From Streptomyces fagopyri (GTDB taxonomy: Bacteria > Actinomycetota > Actinomycetes > Streptomycetales > Streptomycetaceae): a stretch of 64,000 bases of DNA. The position numbers and the translations under genes are program-made. The notes beneath the pieces are model-generated. The model was given only the letters and a program-made list of their open reading frames with translations. It was not told where the DNA came from and did no database searches. This document shows positions 43,305 through 53,634 of the stretch, one piece after another. The DNA lies in the NCBI RefSeq assembly GCF_009498275.1, contig NZ_CP045643.1, forward strand, positions 3,348,001-3,412,000, in the 5' to 3' direction. Position 1 is the first letter of the stretch. Each line of letters begins with the position of its first letter.

Positions 43305-43576
43305 TGTCTATGACCGACGCCACCCACGGAGGTATTCACAGCGACCCGACAGCCGGGAACGGCGTCCGCGCCGTCACGCGGCGGGCACGAGCGGCCGAGG
43401 CGGCGACAGGACGCCGACGACGCCGTATCTCCGTATGTATTAAGGACAGCCTCGCCTCGCCGTGCGCGCCCCGCGAGGCGCGTCCCGGACGCCGGACACC
43501 CGAGGCGTACGCGCGGACCACGCACCCGGTGACCGGTCCCGCCGCGCATCCGGGTGGAACTGCCAGGATGAGAGCC

Positions 43577-44254
43577 ATGACGACTCCGTACGAGATCCCC
43601 TACATCATCGACCGCAGGGAAGGCCCGTACGGCGAGGTCGTGTTACGACGCCACGGCGCGCTGCTGCAGATCATCGCCAACGGGTGCTTCCTGATGGACA
43701 CCTCGGACGGCCGCTCGGAGCGGCTGCTCGTCGACGCCGCGTACGACGCCCTCGACGGGCGCCCGGAGCCGGACGTACTGATCGGCGGGCTCGGCGTCGG
43801 GTTCTCCCTCGCCCACGCGGCGGCGGACCGGCGCTGGGGACGCATCACCGTCGTCGAACGCGAGCGGGCCGTCGTCGACTGGCACCATGACGGTCCGCTG
43901 ACCGGGCTCTGCGCACGGGCGTTCGCCGATCCGCGCACCGAGATCGTCGAGGCCGACCTGTCCGCGCACCTCCGTGAGACATCCGCCACGTACGACGCGC
44001 TCTGCCTGGACATCGACAACGGCCCCGGCTGGACCGTCACCGAGGACAACGACAGCCTGTACGGACCGGCCGGACTCGCGGACTGCGCAAGGGTGTTGAG
44101 ACCCGGCGGAGTGCTCGCCGTATGGTCGGCCCAGCCCTCTCCGGAATTTGAAGGAAGCTTGCGGAATGCCGGATTCCGCCGGGTGCGTACCGAAGAGATC
44201 CCGGTTGCCCGGGGCGTTCCGGACGTCGTCCACCTCGCGACAGGGCCTGGATAG
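43577..44254 (+). CDS. Spermidine-synthase-like protein
   Basis: 225 residues, Rossmann fold of the polyamine aminopropyltransferase/methyltransferase type. Motifs: LIGGLGVGFSLAHAA (the aminopropyl donor loop, GG-G-G), ITVVERERAVVDWH, ADLSAHL and a substrate loop DALCLDIDNGPGW. In true spermidine synthases the last region contains D-x-x-D-P..; here it is DIDNGPG, so the donor or acceptor may differ. No S-adenosylmethionine decarboxylase gene is nearby. ATG 43577; an ATG nine bases earlier (43568) is an alternative. Confidence 0.8.
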   Translation: MTTPYEIPYIIDRREGPYGEVVLRRHGALLQIIANGCFLMDTSDGRSERLLVDAAYDALDGRPEPDVLIGGLGVGFSLAHAAADRRWGRITVVERERAVVDWHHDGPLTGLCARAFADPRTEIVEADLSAHLRETSATYDALCLDIDNGPGWTVTEDNDSLYGPAGLADCARVLRPGGVLAVWSAQPSPEFEGSLRNAGFRRVRTEEIPVARGVPDVVHLATGPG

Positions 44255-44367
44255 CCGAGCGCGGGCGACTGCCCTTACGCTGCTCCCCTGGCGCGGATCA
44301 TTCAAGCGTCAAGCGCAGTCATGGGATCACCCCACGGATTCCGGAACGCACACCTCAGGGGCGGGCG

Positions 44368-45105
44368 ATGGAGCAGACCCACACATCCCACAACGGCACG
44401 GCGGCGACGCCGGGCGCTCAGCGCCGGGTGCTGGTGGTCGAGGACGACCCGACGATCGTCGACGCCATCGCGGCCCGGCTGCGAGCCGAGGGGTTCCTCG
44501 TGCAAACCGCGGGCGACGGACCGGCCGCCGTCGACACGGCGGAGGCCTGGCAGCCGGACCTGCTGATCCTCGACATCATGCTGCCCGGCTTCGACGGCCT
44601 GGAAGTGTGCCGGCGGGTCCAGGCCCAGCGCCCGGTACCGGTGATGATGCTCACCGCCCGCGACGACGAGACCGACATGCTGGTCGGGCTCGGCGTGGGC
44701 GCCGACGACTACATGACGAAGCCGTTCTCGATGCGCGAGCTGGCCGCGCGCGTGCACGTCCTGCTGCGCCGGGTCGAGCGGGCCGTGGTCGCGGCCTCGA
44801 CGCCGCGCAGCGGCATCCTGCGCCTCGGCGAGCTGGAGATCGACCACGCGCAGCGCCGTGTGCGGGTGCGCGCGGACGACGTGCACCTCACCCCCACCGA
44901 GTTCGACCTGCTGGTCTGCCTCGCCAACACGCCGCGCGCGGTACTCTCCCGCGAGCAGTTGCTGGCCGAGGTCTGGGACTGGGCGGACGCTTCGGGAACC
45001 CGGACCGTGGACAGCCACATCAAGGCGCTGCGCCGGAAGATCGGCGCCGAGCGCATCCGCACCGTGCACGGTGTGGGCTATGCGCTGGAGACCCCGACTC
45101 CCTGA
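44368..45105 (+). CDS. OmpR-family response regulator
   Basis: 245 residues. Receiver domain with acidic pocket VVEDDPTIVD, phospho-accepting D69 in LLILDIMLPGFDG, Thr in MMLTARDDETD and Lys in YMTKPFS. Winged-helix DNA-binding domain with ILRLGELEIDHAQRRV and TRTVDSHIKALRRKIG. It is followed after 40 bases by its histidine kinase, so the two form a standard two-component system. Residues 1-19 (HTSHNGTAATPGAQ) are an extra tail. Target genes are not recognisable; sucA/kgd is downstream on the same strand. Confidence 0.95.
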   Translation: MEQTHTSHNGTAATPGAQRRVLVVEDDPTIVDAIAARLRAEGFLVQTAGDGPAAVDTAEAWQPDLLILDIMLPGFDGLEVCRRVQAQRPVPVMMLTARDDETDMLVGLGVGADDYMTKPFSMRELAARVHVLLRRVERAVVAASTPRSGILRLGELEIDHAQRRVRVRADDVHLTPTEFDLLVCLANTPRAVLSREQLLAEVWDWADASGTRTVDSHIKALRRKIGAERIRTVHGVGYALETPTP

Positions 45106-45145
45106 ACGGGGCCCGCGCGAGGACCTGCCTGAGGGGGCTGATCTC

Positions 45146-46246
45146 ATGAGCGGATCGGGAGAGCGCGGGAACGCCGGGCCCTGGGGCTCCGTGCGCCCCT
45201 TCTCGATCAAGACGAAGCTGGGCACGCTCGTCGTGGTCTCGGTCTTCATCACCACCGGTCTGCTGATGATCGCGGTGCGCACCGAGACGGAGCTGCGCTT
45301 CATCACCGTCTTCTCGATGATCGCCACCCTCCTGATCACCCAGTTCGTGGCGCATTCGCTCACCTCGCCGCTGGACGAGATGAACACGGTCGCCCGGTCC
45401 ATCTCGCACGGCGACTACACACGCCGGGTCAGCGACAGCCGCCGGGACGAGCTGGGCGACCTGGCCCAGACGATCAACCTCATGGCCGACGAGCTGGAGG
45501 CCCAGGACCGCCAGCGCAAGGAACTCGTGGCGAATGTCTCGCACGAGCTGCGCACCCCCATCGCGGCGCTGCGCGCGGTCCTGGAGAACGTCGTGGACGG
45601 CGTCTCCGCCGCCGATCCCGAGACGATGCGTACGGCCCTGAAGCAGACCGAGCGGCTGGGGCGGCTGGTCGAGACGCTGCTGGACCTCTCCCGGCTCGAC
45701 AACGGCGTCGTACCGCTGCGCCGGCGCCGTTTCGAGGTGTGGCCCTATCTGTCGGGCGTCCTGAAGGAGGCCAACATGGTCGCCTCCGCGCGCGGCGGCC
45801 TCGCCTCGGGCTCCGGCGGCCACACCCGCACCGACGTCCACCTGCACCTCGACGTCTCCCCTCCGGAGCTGACCGCGCACGCCGACCCGGAGCGGATCCA
45901 CCAGGTCGTCGCCAATCTCATCGACAACGCGGTCAAGCACAGCCCGCCGCACGGCCGGGTCACCGTGAAGGCCCGCCGGGGCGACCTCCCCGAGTCGCTG
46001 GCCCTGGAGGTCCTGGACGAGGGCCCCGGCATTCCGCAGTCGGAGTGGCACCGCGTCTTCGAGCGGTTCAACCGCGGCGGGGTGCCGGCGCCGCACGGAC
46101 CCGGCAGCGACGGCGGTACCGGGCTGGGGCTCGCCATCGCCCGCTGGGCGGTCGATCTGCACGGCGGGCGGATCGGCGTGGCCGAATCCCAGCGGGGCTG
46201 CCGGATCCAGGTCACCCTTCCGGGCCTTCCATCTCTGCCAAGTTGA
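45146..46246 (+). CDS. Sensor histidine kinase paired with the regulator upstream
   Basis: 366 residues. Two close membrane helices (about 28-46 and 52-72) with only a short loop, so an extracellular sensor domain is nearly absent. HAMP-like linker SLTSPLDEMNTVARSISHGD. Phospho-accepting H133 in VSHELRTPIAALR, N-box NLIDNAVKHS, DEGPGIPQ, and GTGLGLAIARW. It probably senses membrane state or is controlled by a partner, because there is little outside domain. The ATG follows GAGGGGG by 7 bases. The regulator gene lies 40 bases upstream, so both are likely one transcript. Confidence 0.93.
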   Translation: MSGSGERGNAGPWGSVRPFSIKTKLGTLVVVSVFITTGLLMIAVRTETELRFITVFSMIATLLITQFVAHSLTSPLDEMNTVARSISHGDYTRRVSDSRRDELGDLAQTINLMADELEAQDRQRKELVANVSHELRTPIAALRAVLENVVDGVSAADPETMRTALKQTERLGRLVETLLDLSRLDNGVVPLRRRRFEVWPYLSGVLKEANMVASARGGLASGSGGHTRTDVHLHLDVSPPELTAHADPERIHQVVANLIDNAVKHSPPHGRVTVKARRGDLPESLALEVLDEGPGIPQSEWHRVFERFNRGGVPAPHGPGSDGGTGLGLAIARWAVDLHGGRIGVAESQRGCRIQVTLPGLPSLPS

Positions 46247-46528
46247 CGTAAAGTTCGAACCGGAGCCACAAGATCCATCCGCGTCCGTCGCTCGTGGACA
46301 CGTGTGATCAGGCAGAGGGCCGCGTGAGTCGTGCCGCGACCCCGGATCGACGTACCCATTCCGGTTCGGAACCCCGCTTGTTTCCCGCCATTTCCCGCAC
46401 TGAAACACGCTTTCCGATGTGACTTGCGCGACGTTGGACGGGCCCGGCCTGACCTTCCCGGCCAGGGAGGCGTAGCCTTTATTCCCGCTGTCCATCACCT
46501 TGTGAAGCGGAAGAGGGCGGTTGCCGCC

Positions 46529-49500
46529 GTGTCGCCACAGTCCCCCAGTAACTCGAGCACTTCGACCGAAGACCAAGCCGGGAAGAACCCCGCCGCTGCG
46601 TTCGGTCCCAATGAGTGGCTCGTCGACGAGATCTATCAGCAGTACCTCCAGGACCCGAATTCGGTAGACCGAGCCTGGTGGGACTTCTTCGCCGACTACA
46701 AGCCAGGGGCCCCGGCCTCCTCGGCTCCGGCGGGTACTGCGGCCGCGGGGGCCGCAGGGACCACCACCACGGCGGCTGCGTCCGCGCCTGCCGCTCCGGC
46801 AGCCCCTGCCGTGCCCGCGGCGACCCAGGCCCCGGCCCAGGCCGCTCCGGCGGCTCCTGCGGCCCCGGTGCCCGCCCCGGCCGCCGCGCCCGTGGCGCCG
46901 AAGCCCGCCGTCGCTGCCCCGGCCCCCGTGAAGGCCGCGCCGGCCGCCGCGAAGCCGAAGGCCGCGCCCGCGACCGAGACCCCCGGCGGTCCCGAGTTCG
47001 TGACGCTGCGCGGCCCCGCCGCCGCGGTCGCGAAGAACATGAACGCCTCGATCGAGGTGCCCACGGCCACGTCCGTGCGCGCGGTTCCGGTGAAGCTGCT
47101 CTTCGACAACCGCATCGTCATCAACAACCACCTGAAGCGCGCCCGGGGCGGGAAGATCTCCTTCACCCACCTCATCGGCTACGCGATGGTGCAGGCCATC
47201 AAGGCCATGCCGACCATGAACCACTCCTTCGCGGAGAAGGACGGCAAGCCGACCCTGGTCAAGCCCGAGCACGTCAACTTCGGTCTCGCCATCGACCTGG
47301 TGAAGCCGAACGGTGACCGCCAGCTCGTCGTCGCCGGCATCAAGAAGGCCGAGACGCTGAACTTCTTCGAGTTCTGGCAGGCCTACGAGGACATCGTCCG
47401 CCGCGCCCGCGACGGCAAGCTGACGATGGACGACTTCACCGGCGTCACGGTCTCGCTGACCAACCCCGGCGGCCTCGGCACCGTCCACTCGGTCCCCCGC
47501 CTGATGCCCGGCCAGTCGGTCATCATGGGCGTCGGCTCCATGGACTACCCGGCGGAGTTCCAGGGCACCTCCCAGGACACCCTGAACAAGCTCGGCATCT
47601 CGAAGGTCATGACGCTCACGTCGACCTACGACCACCGGGTGATCCAGGGCGCCGCCTCCGGCGAGTTCCTCCGGATCGTCGCCAACCTCCTCCTCGGCGA
47701 GAACGGCTTCTTCGACGAGATCTTCGAGGCGCTGCGCATCCCCTACGAGCCGGTCCGCTGGCTCAAGGACATCGACGCCAGCCACGACGACGACGTCACC
47801 AAGGCCGCCCGCGTCTTCGAGCTGATCCACTCCTACCGGGTCCGCGGCCACGTCATGGCCGACACCGACCCGCTGGAGTACCGCCAGCGCAAGCACCCCG
47901 ACCTCGACATCACCGAGCACGGCCTCACCCTGTGGGACCTGGAGCGCGAGTTCGCGGTCGGCGGCTTCTCCGGCAAGTCGATGATGAAGCTGCGCGACAT
48001 CCTCGGCGTGCTGCGCGACTCGTACTGCCGCACCACCGGCATCGAGTTCATGCACATCCAGGACCCGAAGCAGCGCAAGTGGATCCAGGACCGCGTCGAG
48101 CGTCCGCACTCCAAGCCGGAGCGCGAGGAGCAGCTGCGCATCCTGCGCCGGCTGAACGCGGCGGAGGCCTTCGAGACCTTCCTGCAGACGAAGTACGTCG
48201 GCCAGAAGCGCTTCTCCCTGGAGGGCGGCGAGTCCGTCATCCCGCTCCTGGACGCCGTCATCGACAGCGCCGCGGAGTCCCGCCTGGACGAGGTCGTCAT
48301 CGGCATGGCCCACCGCGGCCGTCTGAACGTCCTCGCCAACATCGTCGGCAAGTCGTACGCGCAGATCTTCCGCGAGTTCGAGGGCAACCTCGACCCGAAG
48401 TCGATGCACGGCTCCGGCGACGTGAAGTACCACCTGGGCGCCCAGGGCACCTTCACCGGCCTGGACGGCGAGCAGATCAAGGTCTCGCTGGCCGCGAACC
48501 CCTCCCACCTGGAGACGGTCGACCCGGTCATCGAGGGCATCGCCCGCGCCAAGCAGGACATCATCAACAAGGGCGGCACGGACTTCACCGTCCTGCCGGT
48601 CGCCCTGCACGGTGACGCGGCCTTCGCGGGCCAGGGTGTCGTCGCCGAGACGCTCAACATGTCGCAGCTGCGCGGCTACCGCACCGGCGGCACGGTGCAC
48701 ATCGTCATCAACAACCAGGTCGGCTTCACCGCCGCCCCGGAGTCGTCGCGCTCCTCCATGTACGCCACCGACGTGGCCCGCATGATCGAGGCGCCGATCT
48801 TCCACGTGAACGGTGACGACCCCGAGGCCGTCGTCCGCGTCGCCCGTCTGGCTTTCGAGTTCCGCCAGGCGTTCAACAAGGACGTCGTCATCGACCTCAT
48901 CTGCTACCGCCGCCGCGGGCACAACGAGTCCGACAACCCGGCGTTCACGCAGCCGCTGATGTACGACCTGATCGACAAGAAGCGCTCGGTGCGCAAGCTC
49001 TACACCGAGTCCCTGATCGGCCGCGGCGACATCACCCTCGAAGAGGCCGAGCAGGCGCTGCAGGACTTCCAGGGCCAGCTGGAGAAGGTCTTCACCGAGG
49101 TCCGCGAAGCCGTCTCGCAGGGGGCGGAGGTGCAGATCTCGGACCCGCAGGCGCAGTTCCCCGTCGCCGTGCAGACCGCGGTCTCCCAGGAGGTCGTCAA
49201 GCGGATCGCCGAGTCCCAGGTCAACATCCCCGACAACGTCACCGTGCACCCGCGTCTGCTGCCGCAGCTGCAGCGCCGCGCGGCGATGATCGAGGACGGC
49301 ACGATCGACTGGGGCATGGGCGAGACCCTCGCCATCGGGTCCCTCCTCCTGGAGGGCACCCCGGTCCGGCTGTCGGGTCAGGACTCCCGTCGCGGCACCT
49401 TCGGCCAGCGCCACGCCGTCCTGATCGACCGGGTCACGGGCGAGGACTTCACCCCGCTCCAGTACCTCTCCGACGACCAGGCCCGCTACAACGTCTACGA

Positions 49501-50353
49501 CTCGCTGCTGTCCGAGTACGCGGTCATGGGCTTCGAGTACGGCTACTCGCTGGCCCGCCCGGACGCCCTCGTGATGTGGGAGGCGCAGTTCGGCGACTTC
49601 GTCAACGGCGCGCAGACGGTCGTGGACGAGCTGATCTCCTCGGCGGAGCAGAAGTGGGGCCAGACGTCCGGCGTCACGCTCCTGCTTCCGCACGGCATGG
49701 AGGGCCAGGGCCCGGACCACTCGTCGGCCCGCATCGAGCGCTTCCTCCAGCTGTGCGCCCAGAACAACATGACGGTCGCCCAGCCGACGCTCCCGTCGAA
49801 CTACTTCCACCTCCTGCGGTGGCAGGTGCACAACCCGCACCACAAGCCGCTGGTGGTCTTCACCCCGAAGTCGATGCTGCGTCTCAAGGCCGCCGCGTCG
49901 AAGGCGGAGGAGTTCACCACGGGCGCCTTCCGCCCCGTCATCGGCGACGACTCGGTCGACGCCGCGGCGGTCCGCAAGGTCGTCTTCTGCGCCGGCAAGC
50001 TGTACTACGACCTCGAGGCCGAGCGGCAGAAGCGCGGCACCACGGACACGGCCATCATCCGCATCGAGCGCCTGTACCCCCTCGCGGGTGCCGAGCTCCA
50101 GGCGGAGATCGCCAAGTACCCGAACGCCGAGAAGTACCTGTGGGCCCAGGAGGAGGCGGCGAACCAGGGCGCGTGGCCCTTCATCGCCCTCAACCTGATC
50201 GACCACCTGGACCTCGCCGTCGGCGCCGACGTCCCGCACGGTGAGCGCCTGCGCCGTATCTCGCGCCCGGCGTCGTCGTCGCCGGCCGTGGGTTCGGCCA
50301 AGCGTCACCAGGCCGAGCAGGAGCAGCTCGTGCGCGAGGTGTTCGAGGCCTAG
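46529..50353 (+). CDS. sucA: Multifunctional 2-oxoglutarate decarboxylase/dehydrogenase E1 (SucA/Kgd)
   Basis: About 1274 residues, the actinobacterial fusion of an E2-type acyltransferase domain and thiamine-diphosphate E1. N-terminus [19 protein letters not shown], Ala/Pro-rich linker (about 65-145, low complexity), a catalytic acyltransferase domain with DHRVIQG (His about 368), then E1 with [24 protein letters not shown] and [19 protein letters not shown]. It decarboxylates 2-oxoglutarate in the citric acid cycle and passes the succinyl group on. No lipoyl domain is attached. The start is GTG 46529, chosen to give SPQSPSN..., but upstream starts cannot be ruled out. Confidence 0.95.
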   Translation: MSPQSPSNSSTSTEDQAGKNPAAAFGPNEWLVDEIYQQYLQDPNSVDRAWWDFFADYKPGAPASSAPAGTAAAGAAGTTTTAAASAPAAPAAPAVPAATQAPAQAAPAAPAAPVPAPAAAPVAPKPAVAAPAPVKAAPAAAKPKAAPATETPGGPEFVTLRGPAAAVAKNMNASIEVPTATSVRAVPVKLLFDNRIVINNHLKRARGGKISFTHLIGYAMVQAIKAMPTMNHSFAEKDGKPTLVKPEHVNFGLAIDLVKPNGDRQLVVAGIKKAETLNFFEFWQAYEDIVRRARDGKLTMDDFTGVTVSLTNPGGLGTVHSVPRLMPGQSVIMGVGSMDYPAEFQGTSQDTLNKLGISKVMTLTSTYDHRVIQGAASGEFLRIVANLLLGENGFFDEIFEALRIPYEPVRWLKDIDASHDDDVTKAARVFELIHSYRVRGHVMADTDPLEYRQRKHPDLDITEHGLTLWDLEREFAVGGFSGKSMMKLRDILGVLRDSYCRTTGIEFMHIQDPKQRKWIQDRVERPHSKPEREEQLRILRRLNAAEAFETFLQTKYVGQKRFSLEGGESVIPLLDAVIDSAAESRLDEVVIGMAHRGRLNVLANIVGKSYAQIFREFEGNLDPKSMHGSGDVKYHLGAQGTFTGLDGEQIKVSLAANPSHLETVDPVIEGIARAKQDIINKGGTDFTVLPVALHGDAAFAGQGVVAETLNMSQLRGYRTGGTVHIVINNQVGFTAAPESSRSSMYATDVARMIEAPIFHVNGDDPEAVVRVARLAFEFRQAFNKDVVIDLICYRRRGHNESDNPAFTQPLMYDLIDKKRSVRKLYTESLIGRGDITLEEAEQALQDFQGQLEKVFTEVREAVSQGAEVQISDPQAQFPVAVQTAVSQEVVKRIAESQVNIPDNVTVHPRLLPQLQRRAAMIEDGTIDWGMGETLAIGSLLLEGTPVRLSGQDSRRGTFGQRHAVLIDRVTGEDFTPLQYLSDDQARYNVYDSLLSEYAVMGFEYGYSLARPDALVMWEAQFGDFVNGAQTVVDELISSAEQKWGQTSGVTLLLPHGMEGQGPDHSSARIERFLQLCAQNNMTVAQPTLPSNYFHLLRWQVHNPHHKPLVVFTPKSMLRLKAAASKAEEFTTGAFRPVIGDDSVDAAAVRKVVFCAGKLYYDLEAERQKRGTTDTAIIRIERLYPLAGAELQAEIAKYPNAEKYLWAQEEAANQGAWPFIALNLIDHLDLAVGADVPHGERLRRISRPASSSPAVGSAKRHQAEQEQLVREVFEA

Positions 50354-50381
50354 GTCTCGGACACGGCGTTCCGTACGTCGT

Positions 50382-50419
50382 CGCGGGCCCGGTTCCCTCT
50401 CGGGGGGGCCGGGCCCGCG
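50382..50419 (+). terminator. Terminator of sucA
   Basis: CGCGGGCCCGG and CCGGGCCCGCG form an 11-bp perfect stem around a 16-base loop, 29 bases after the sucA stop. Confidence 0.7.
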
Positions 50420-50469
50420 GCATCTTCCCCCGTCAGTCCCGTTCCCTTTCACCGACCGGAGCACCGCCC

Positions 50470-50652
50470 ATGTACTTCACCGACCGTGGCATCGAGGAGC
50501 TGGAGAAGCGGCGCGGCGAGGAGGAGGTCACCTTCGAGTGGCTCGCCGAGCAGCTGCGCACGTTCGTCGACCTCAACCCGGACTTCGAGGTACCGGTGGA
50601 GCGGCTGGCGACGTGGCTGGCACGGCTGGACGACGAGGACGAAGAGGAGTAG
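50470..50652 (+). CDS. DUF6104-type small acidic protein
   Basis: 60 residues: MYFTDRGIEELEKRRGEEEV start, then FEWLAEQLRTFVDL and a helical end rich in Glu/Asp (LDDEDEEE). Two helices joined by FVDLNPDFEVP look like a small protein-binding unit. No cysteines, signal peptide or membrane segment. It follows sucA on the same strand after a terminator, with CCGGAG upstream of the ATG. I recall the family as a conserved actinobacterial small protein of unknown role. Codon usage is normal for the strain, which supports real coding. Confidence 0.8.
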   Translation: MYFTDRGIEELEKRRGEEEVTFEWLAEQLRTFVDLNPDFEVPVERLATWLARLDDEDEEE

Positions 50653-50742
50653 TCCCCGTCCCGTCCCGACCGTGCGGGTCCCGTGAGCGTGAGGCGTGAC
50701 ATGTCACGCCTCGACCGCCGGTCACGCGTCCGCTGCCGGGTT

Positions 50743-50850
50743 GCGTACGCGCGTCGCGGGGCGGGCGTACGCACCGTTGCGGGGCAGGCGTCCGCGCGTT
50801 GCGGGGGCGGGCGTCCACGCGTTGCGGGGCCGAGCGTGTGCGCGCCGCGA
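50743..50850 (+). repeat. 23-24-bp tandem repeat
   Basis: Imperfect units beginning GCGTACG or GCGTCCG and ending TTGCGGGGC occur about four times (from 50743, 50765, 50788, 50811). Conserved core is GCGTTGCGGG. Confidence 0.7.
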
Positions 50851-51447
50851 GGGCGTACCTGTACTTGCGGGTGCCTGTACCGGGGGCGTACCTCCACCGC
50901 GGGGGCGTGCGTCCCCCCAGGAGCGCGCGCCTGCGCTGCCGGGCGGCGCGGGCCGCGCGGACCCTGGTCCGTGCGCGTCCCGGCTTCCCTTCAGCTCAGC
51001 CGAGGGCGCGCCGCCGGTGGTACGTGAGCCCGAGCGCGCCGTCGTCGGCTGCGGGCCGTGGGCCGGAGAGACCGTGGGCCGAGGGGCCGGCAACCCGAGA
51101 GGCCGTGGGCCGTGGCCAGGCCGCCCGCCGGCCCGCGAGAGCCCGGCCGCCGTGGTGCCGTGCGCCCCGAGCCGAGCCCGAGCCCCCCGCACGAGAACGC
51201 CCTCGCCCTCGCCCTCGGCACGAGAATCCCGCGAGGGCCCCGACCCGTCCGGCGGACACCCGGCTGCCCGGCGCTCGGCCCCGCACGGCCGGTGCCCGGC
51301 CCCCGGGACCGGCCCACTCCGCTCCTGGTCCGCGCGGGTGAGGCCCGGATCGCCCGGTTCACCCCGCAAGGTCACGTCCCGCTCCCCCGCTGCCCCTCGC
51401 CCCTCCCCCCGGGCCGCCTCCCACCGCATCTCACCGAAACGGGTGTC

Positions 51448-51504
51448 TTGACTTTCCGTATCCGCGATATATCGTGAATGACGGAAGACGCGATATGGCG
51501 CGTC
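51448..51504 (+). promoter_or_regulatory. Promoter and palindromes of the DUF4097/PadR operon
   Basis: TTGACT (51448-51453), 16 bases, TATCGT (51470-51475). A perfect palindrome CGATATATCG (51465-51474) overlaps the -10 element, and GACGCG / CGCGTC (51487-51492, 51499-51504) forms a second inverted repeat with another CGATAT inside. A self-repressing PadR protein would suit both. Confidence 0.6.
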
Positions 51505-51553
51505 GATTCCCTGTCCGAGCCCGTCCGGGACCGGTCGTCTGGAGGTCTGCACC

Positions 51554-52456
51554 ATGTCCGAGTGGTCCGTCGCAGAGCCGAGGAAGCTCACCTTCGACGA
51601 CCCCGTGACGGCGCTGCACGTGCGCGTCGTCAACGGAACAGTGAACGTCGTGGGCACCGACGAGGGTTCCGCGAGGCTCCAGGTCTCCCAGGTGGAGGGA
51701 CCCCCTCTCCAGGTGACCCAGCGGGACGGCACGCTCACCGTGGCGTACGAGGACCTGCCCTGGAAGGGCTTCCTCAAGTGGCTCGACAGCAAGGGCTGGC
51801 GCCGCAGCGCGGTGGTCTCGCTCGCCGTCCCGGCCGGCACGCGTGTCGAGGTCGGCGTGGTCGGCGCGACCGCCGTGGTCTCCGGCGTGGAGGGCCCGGT
51901 GGAGGTCAAGGGCGTCACGGGCGACACGACGCTCGTACGGCTCTCCGGTCCCGTCCGGGTGGACACCGTCTCCGGCAGCCTGGAGGCCCAGGCGGTCACC
52001 GGCGATCTGCGGTTCCACTCCGTCTCCGGCGATCTGACCGTGGTCGAGGCCTCAGGGTCCTCCGTGCGCGCCGACTCGGTGAGCGGTTCGATGATCGTGG
52101 ACCTCGACCCCACGGGCACCCCCACCGACGTACGCCTGACGAACGTCTCCGGCGAGATCGCCATCCGTCTCCCGCACCCCGCGGACGCCGAGGTGGAGGC
52201 CAACACCGCGAGCGGCACCGTCTCCAGCGCCTTCGAGGACCTCCGGGTCACCGGCCAATGGGGCGCCAAGAAGATCACCGGCCGGCTGGGGGCGGGCAAC
52301 GGCAAGCTGAAGGCGGTGACCGCCTCCGGCTCCATCGCCCTGCTCCGCAGGCCACCGGTGGAGGACGAGCCGCGCGAGCCGGCCCCGTCACCGTCCGCCC
52401 AGGACAGCACGCCCGACGACTCCACGGACGGCCCGACCGACAAGAAGGTGCTCTGA
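51554..52456 (+). CDS. DUF4097 family beta-helix protein
   Basis: 300 residues built of repeated short beta strands, e.g. GDTTLVRLSGPVRVDTVSGS, VTGDLRFHSVSGDLTVVEAS and NVSGEIAIRL, the repeat of DUF4097 (adhesin-like). There is no signal peptide or membrane helix in this member, and the C-terminal 40 residues are Pro/Ser/Asp-rich. It ends one base before the PadR gene, a fixed pairing in Streptomyces. The PadR protein is presumably its regulator or partner. No catalytic residues are seen; function unknown. Confidence 0.9.
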   Translation: MSEWSVAEPRKLTFDDPVTALHVRVVNGTVNVVGTDEGSARLQVSQVEGPPLQVTQRDGTLTVAYEDLPWKGFLKWLDSKGWRRSAVVSLAVPAGTRVEVGVVGATAVVSGVEGPVEVKGVTGDTTLVRLSGPVRVDTVSGSLEAQAVTGDLRFHSVSGDLTVVEASGSSVRADSVSGSMIVDLDPTGTPTDVRLTNVSGEIAIRLPHPADAEVEANTASGTVSSAFEDLRVTGQWGAKKITGRLGAGNGKLKAVTASGSIALLRRPPVEDEPREPAPSPSAQDSTPDDSTDGPTDKKVL

Positions 52457-52457
52457 G

Positions 52458-53552
52458 ATGCCTCCCGTCTTCGCCCACGGCCGCCTGCGCCTCTACCTGC
52501 TGAAGCTGCTGGACGAGGCCCCTCGGCACGGATACGAGGTGATCCGCCTCCTGGAGGAGCGCTTCCAGGGGCTGTACGCGCCCTCGGCGGGCACCGTCTA
52601 TCCGCGGCTTTCCAAGCTGGAGGCCGAGGGACTGGTCACCCACACCACCGAGGGCGGTCGCAAGGTGTACGCGATCACCGACGCGGGCCGCGCCGAGCTG
52701 GCCGACCGCAGCGGTGAACTGGCCGATCTGGAGCTGGAGATCCGCGAGTCGGTCGCGGAGCTGGCCGCGGAGATCCGCGCCGATGTGCGGGGCGCCGCGG
52801 GTGATCTGCGCCGCGAGATGCGGGCGGCGGCCACGGAGGCCCGGCGCGGCCACGGGCGTGCCGGTGACGCCACGGACCACGAGGGTCCCGCGGGCGGCTT
52901 CGGGGACTTCGGGGACCACCGCGACAAGGAGTCGTGGCGGGTCGCGAAGGAGGAGATGCGGCGCGTCAAGCAGGAGTGGAAGGAGCAGGCCCGGCGCGCC
53001 AAGGACGAGAGCCGGCGGGCACGCGACGAGGCCCAGCGGGCGCGCCGCCAGGCCAAGGAAGCGCAGGAGAGGGTCCGCGCCCAGGCCCAGGAGGAGATGC
53101 AGCGCATGGCCAAGCGGGTCCAGGAGCAGGTCCAGGACCACTTCGCGCGCGGGGACTGGCCGACGGGCGTCCGCGAGGGCCTCACCGAACTCGCCAAGGA
53201 ATTCGGTGACTTCGGCAAGACCTTCGGGGGCGACTTCGGCAAGACCTTCGGAAAGGACACCGGTCCCGGCCGCCCGGGCACGGCGGAATCCGGCTCGGCG
53301 CACACCCCGGAACCCGACTACTCGCACACTCCCGACGACTTCCCGGCCGGCTACGAACCCTCCTGGGCCCACGAGAGCTCCACCGGCGACCCCGCCCGCG
53401 ATCTCGACCGCCTCCTCGACCGGTTCCGGGACGACATCCGTGACGCGGCCCGGGACCACGGGGTGACGGAGGACCAGCTCCACGCGACACGCCGTCACCT
53501 GTCGGCGGCGGCCGCGCACATCGGGGCCGCGTTGCGCACACCGAAGAGCTGA
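52458..53552 (+). CDS. PadR-family regulator with long coiled-coil C-terminus
   Basis: 364 residues. Residues 1-80 are a PadR winged helix: LRLYLLKLLDEAPRHGYEV, FQGLYAPSAGTVYPRLSKLE, and GLVTHTTEGGRKVYAIT. Beyond about 90 it is unusual for PadR: a long charged coiled coil (RRVKQEWKEQARRAKDES and on, to about 220), then two near-copies of GDFGKTFG, and a helical end with LLDRFRDDIRDAARDHG. The normal family length is 110-190, so this is a much extended form, possibly anchoring or oligomerising. The ATG is 1 base after the DUF4097 stop, so both are one transcript, which the palindromes upstream suggest is self-regulated. Confidence 0.9.
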   Translation: MPPVFAHGRLRLYLLKLLDEAPRHGYEVIRLLEERFQGLYAPSAGTVYPRLSKLEAEGLVTHTTEGGRKVYAITDAGRAELADRSGELADLELEIRESVAELAAEIRADVRGAAGDLRREMRAAATEARRGHGRAGDATDHEGPAGGFGDFGDHRDKESWRVAKEEMRRVKQEWKEQARRAKDESRRARDEAQRARRQAKEAQERVRAQAQEEMQRMAKRVQEQVQDHFARGDWPTGVREGLTELAKEFGDFGKTFGGDFGKTFGKDTGPGRPGTAESGSAHTPEPDYSHTPDDFPAGYEPSWAHESSTGDPARDLDRLLDRFRDDIRDAARDHGVTEDQLHATRRHLSAAAAHIGAALRTPKS

Positions 53553-53634
53553 CCGCGGTGACGCCCGGGGATCGCCCGGGCGGGACGGGGTCCCCGGGTT
53601 CCGGCCGAGAGACCCCGCGGGCCGCGCGGCGGGC

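Larger units (their letters stand above)
50653..51553. other. Long gap with tandem repeats and a promoter at the right end
   Basis: About 900 bases with no gene. All six frames are open by extreme GC alone. It begins with a cluster of 23-24-bp repeats (50743-50850), followed by CCGTGGGCCG-like words near 51060-51120. The last 110 bases hold the promoter and palindromes of the DUF4097/PadR operon. Confidence 0.55.

Noticed and set aside
43440..43465. Iron box (DmdR/IdeR type) upstream of the spermidine-synthase-like gene
   Set aside because: TTAAGGACAGCCTCGCC shares only part of the consensus and lacks the second half of the palindrome.
45020..50464. Very long open frame (1814 codons) on the minus strand across the two-component kinase and sucA
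   Set aside because: It mirrors the sucA and kinase genes, has no recognisable domain and consists of Asp/Glu/Val/Arg-rich shadow peptide. High GC with G/C third bases keeps the opposite frame open.
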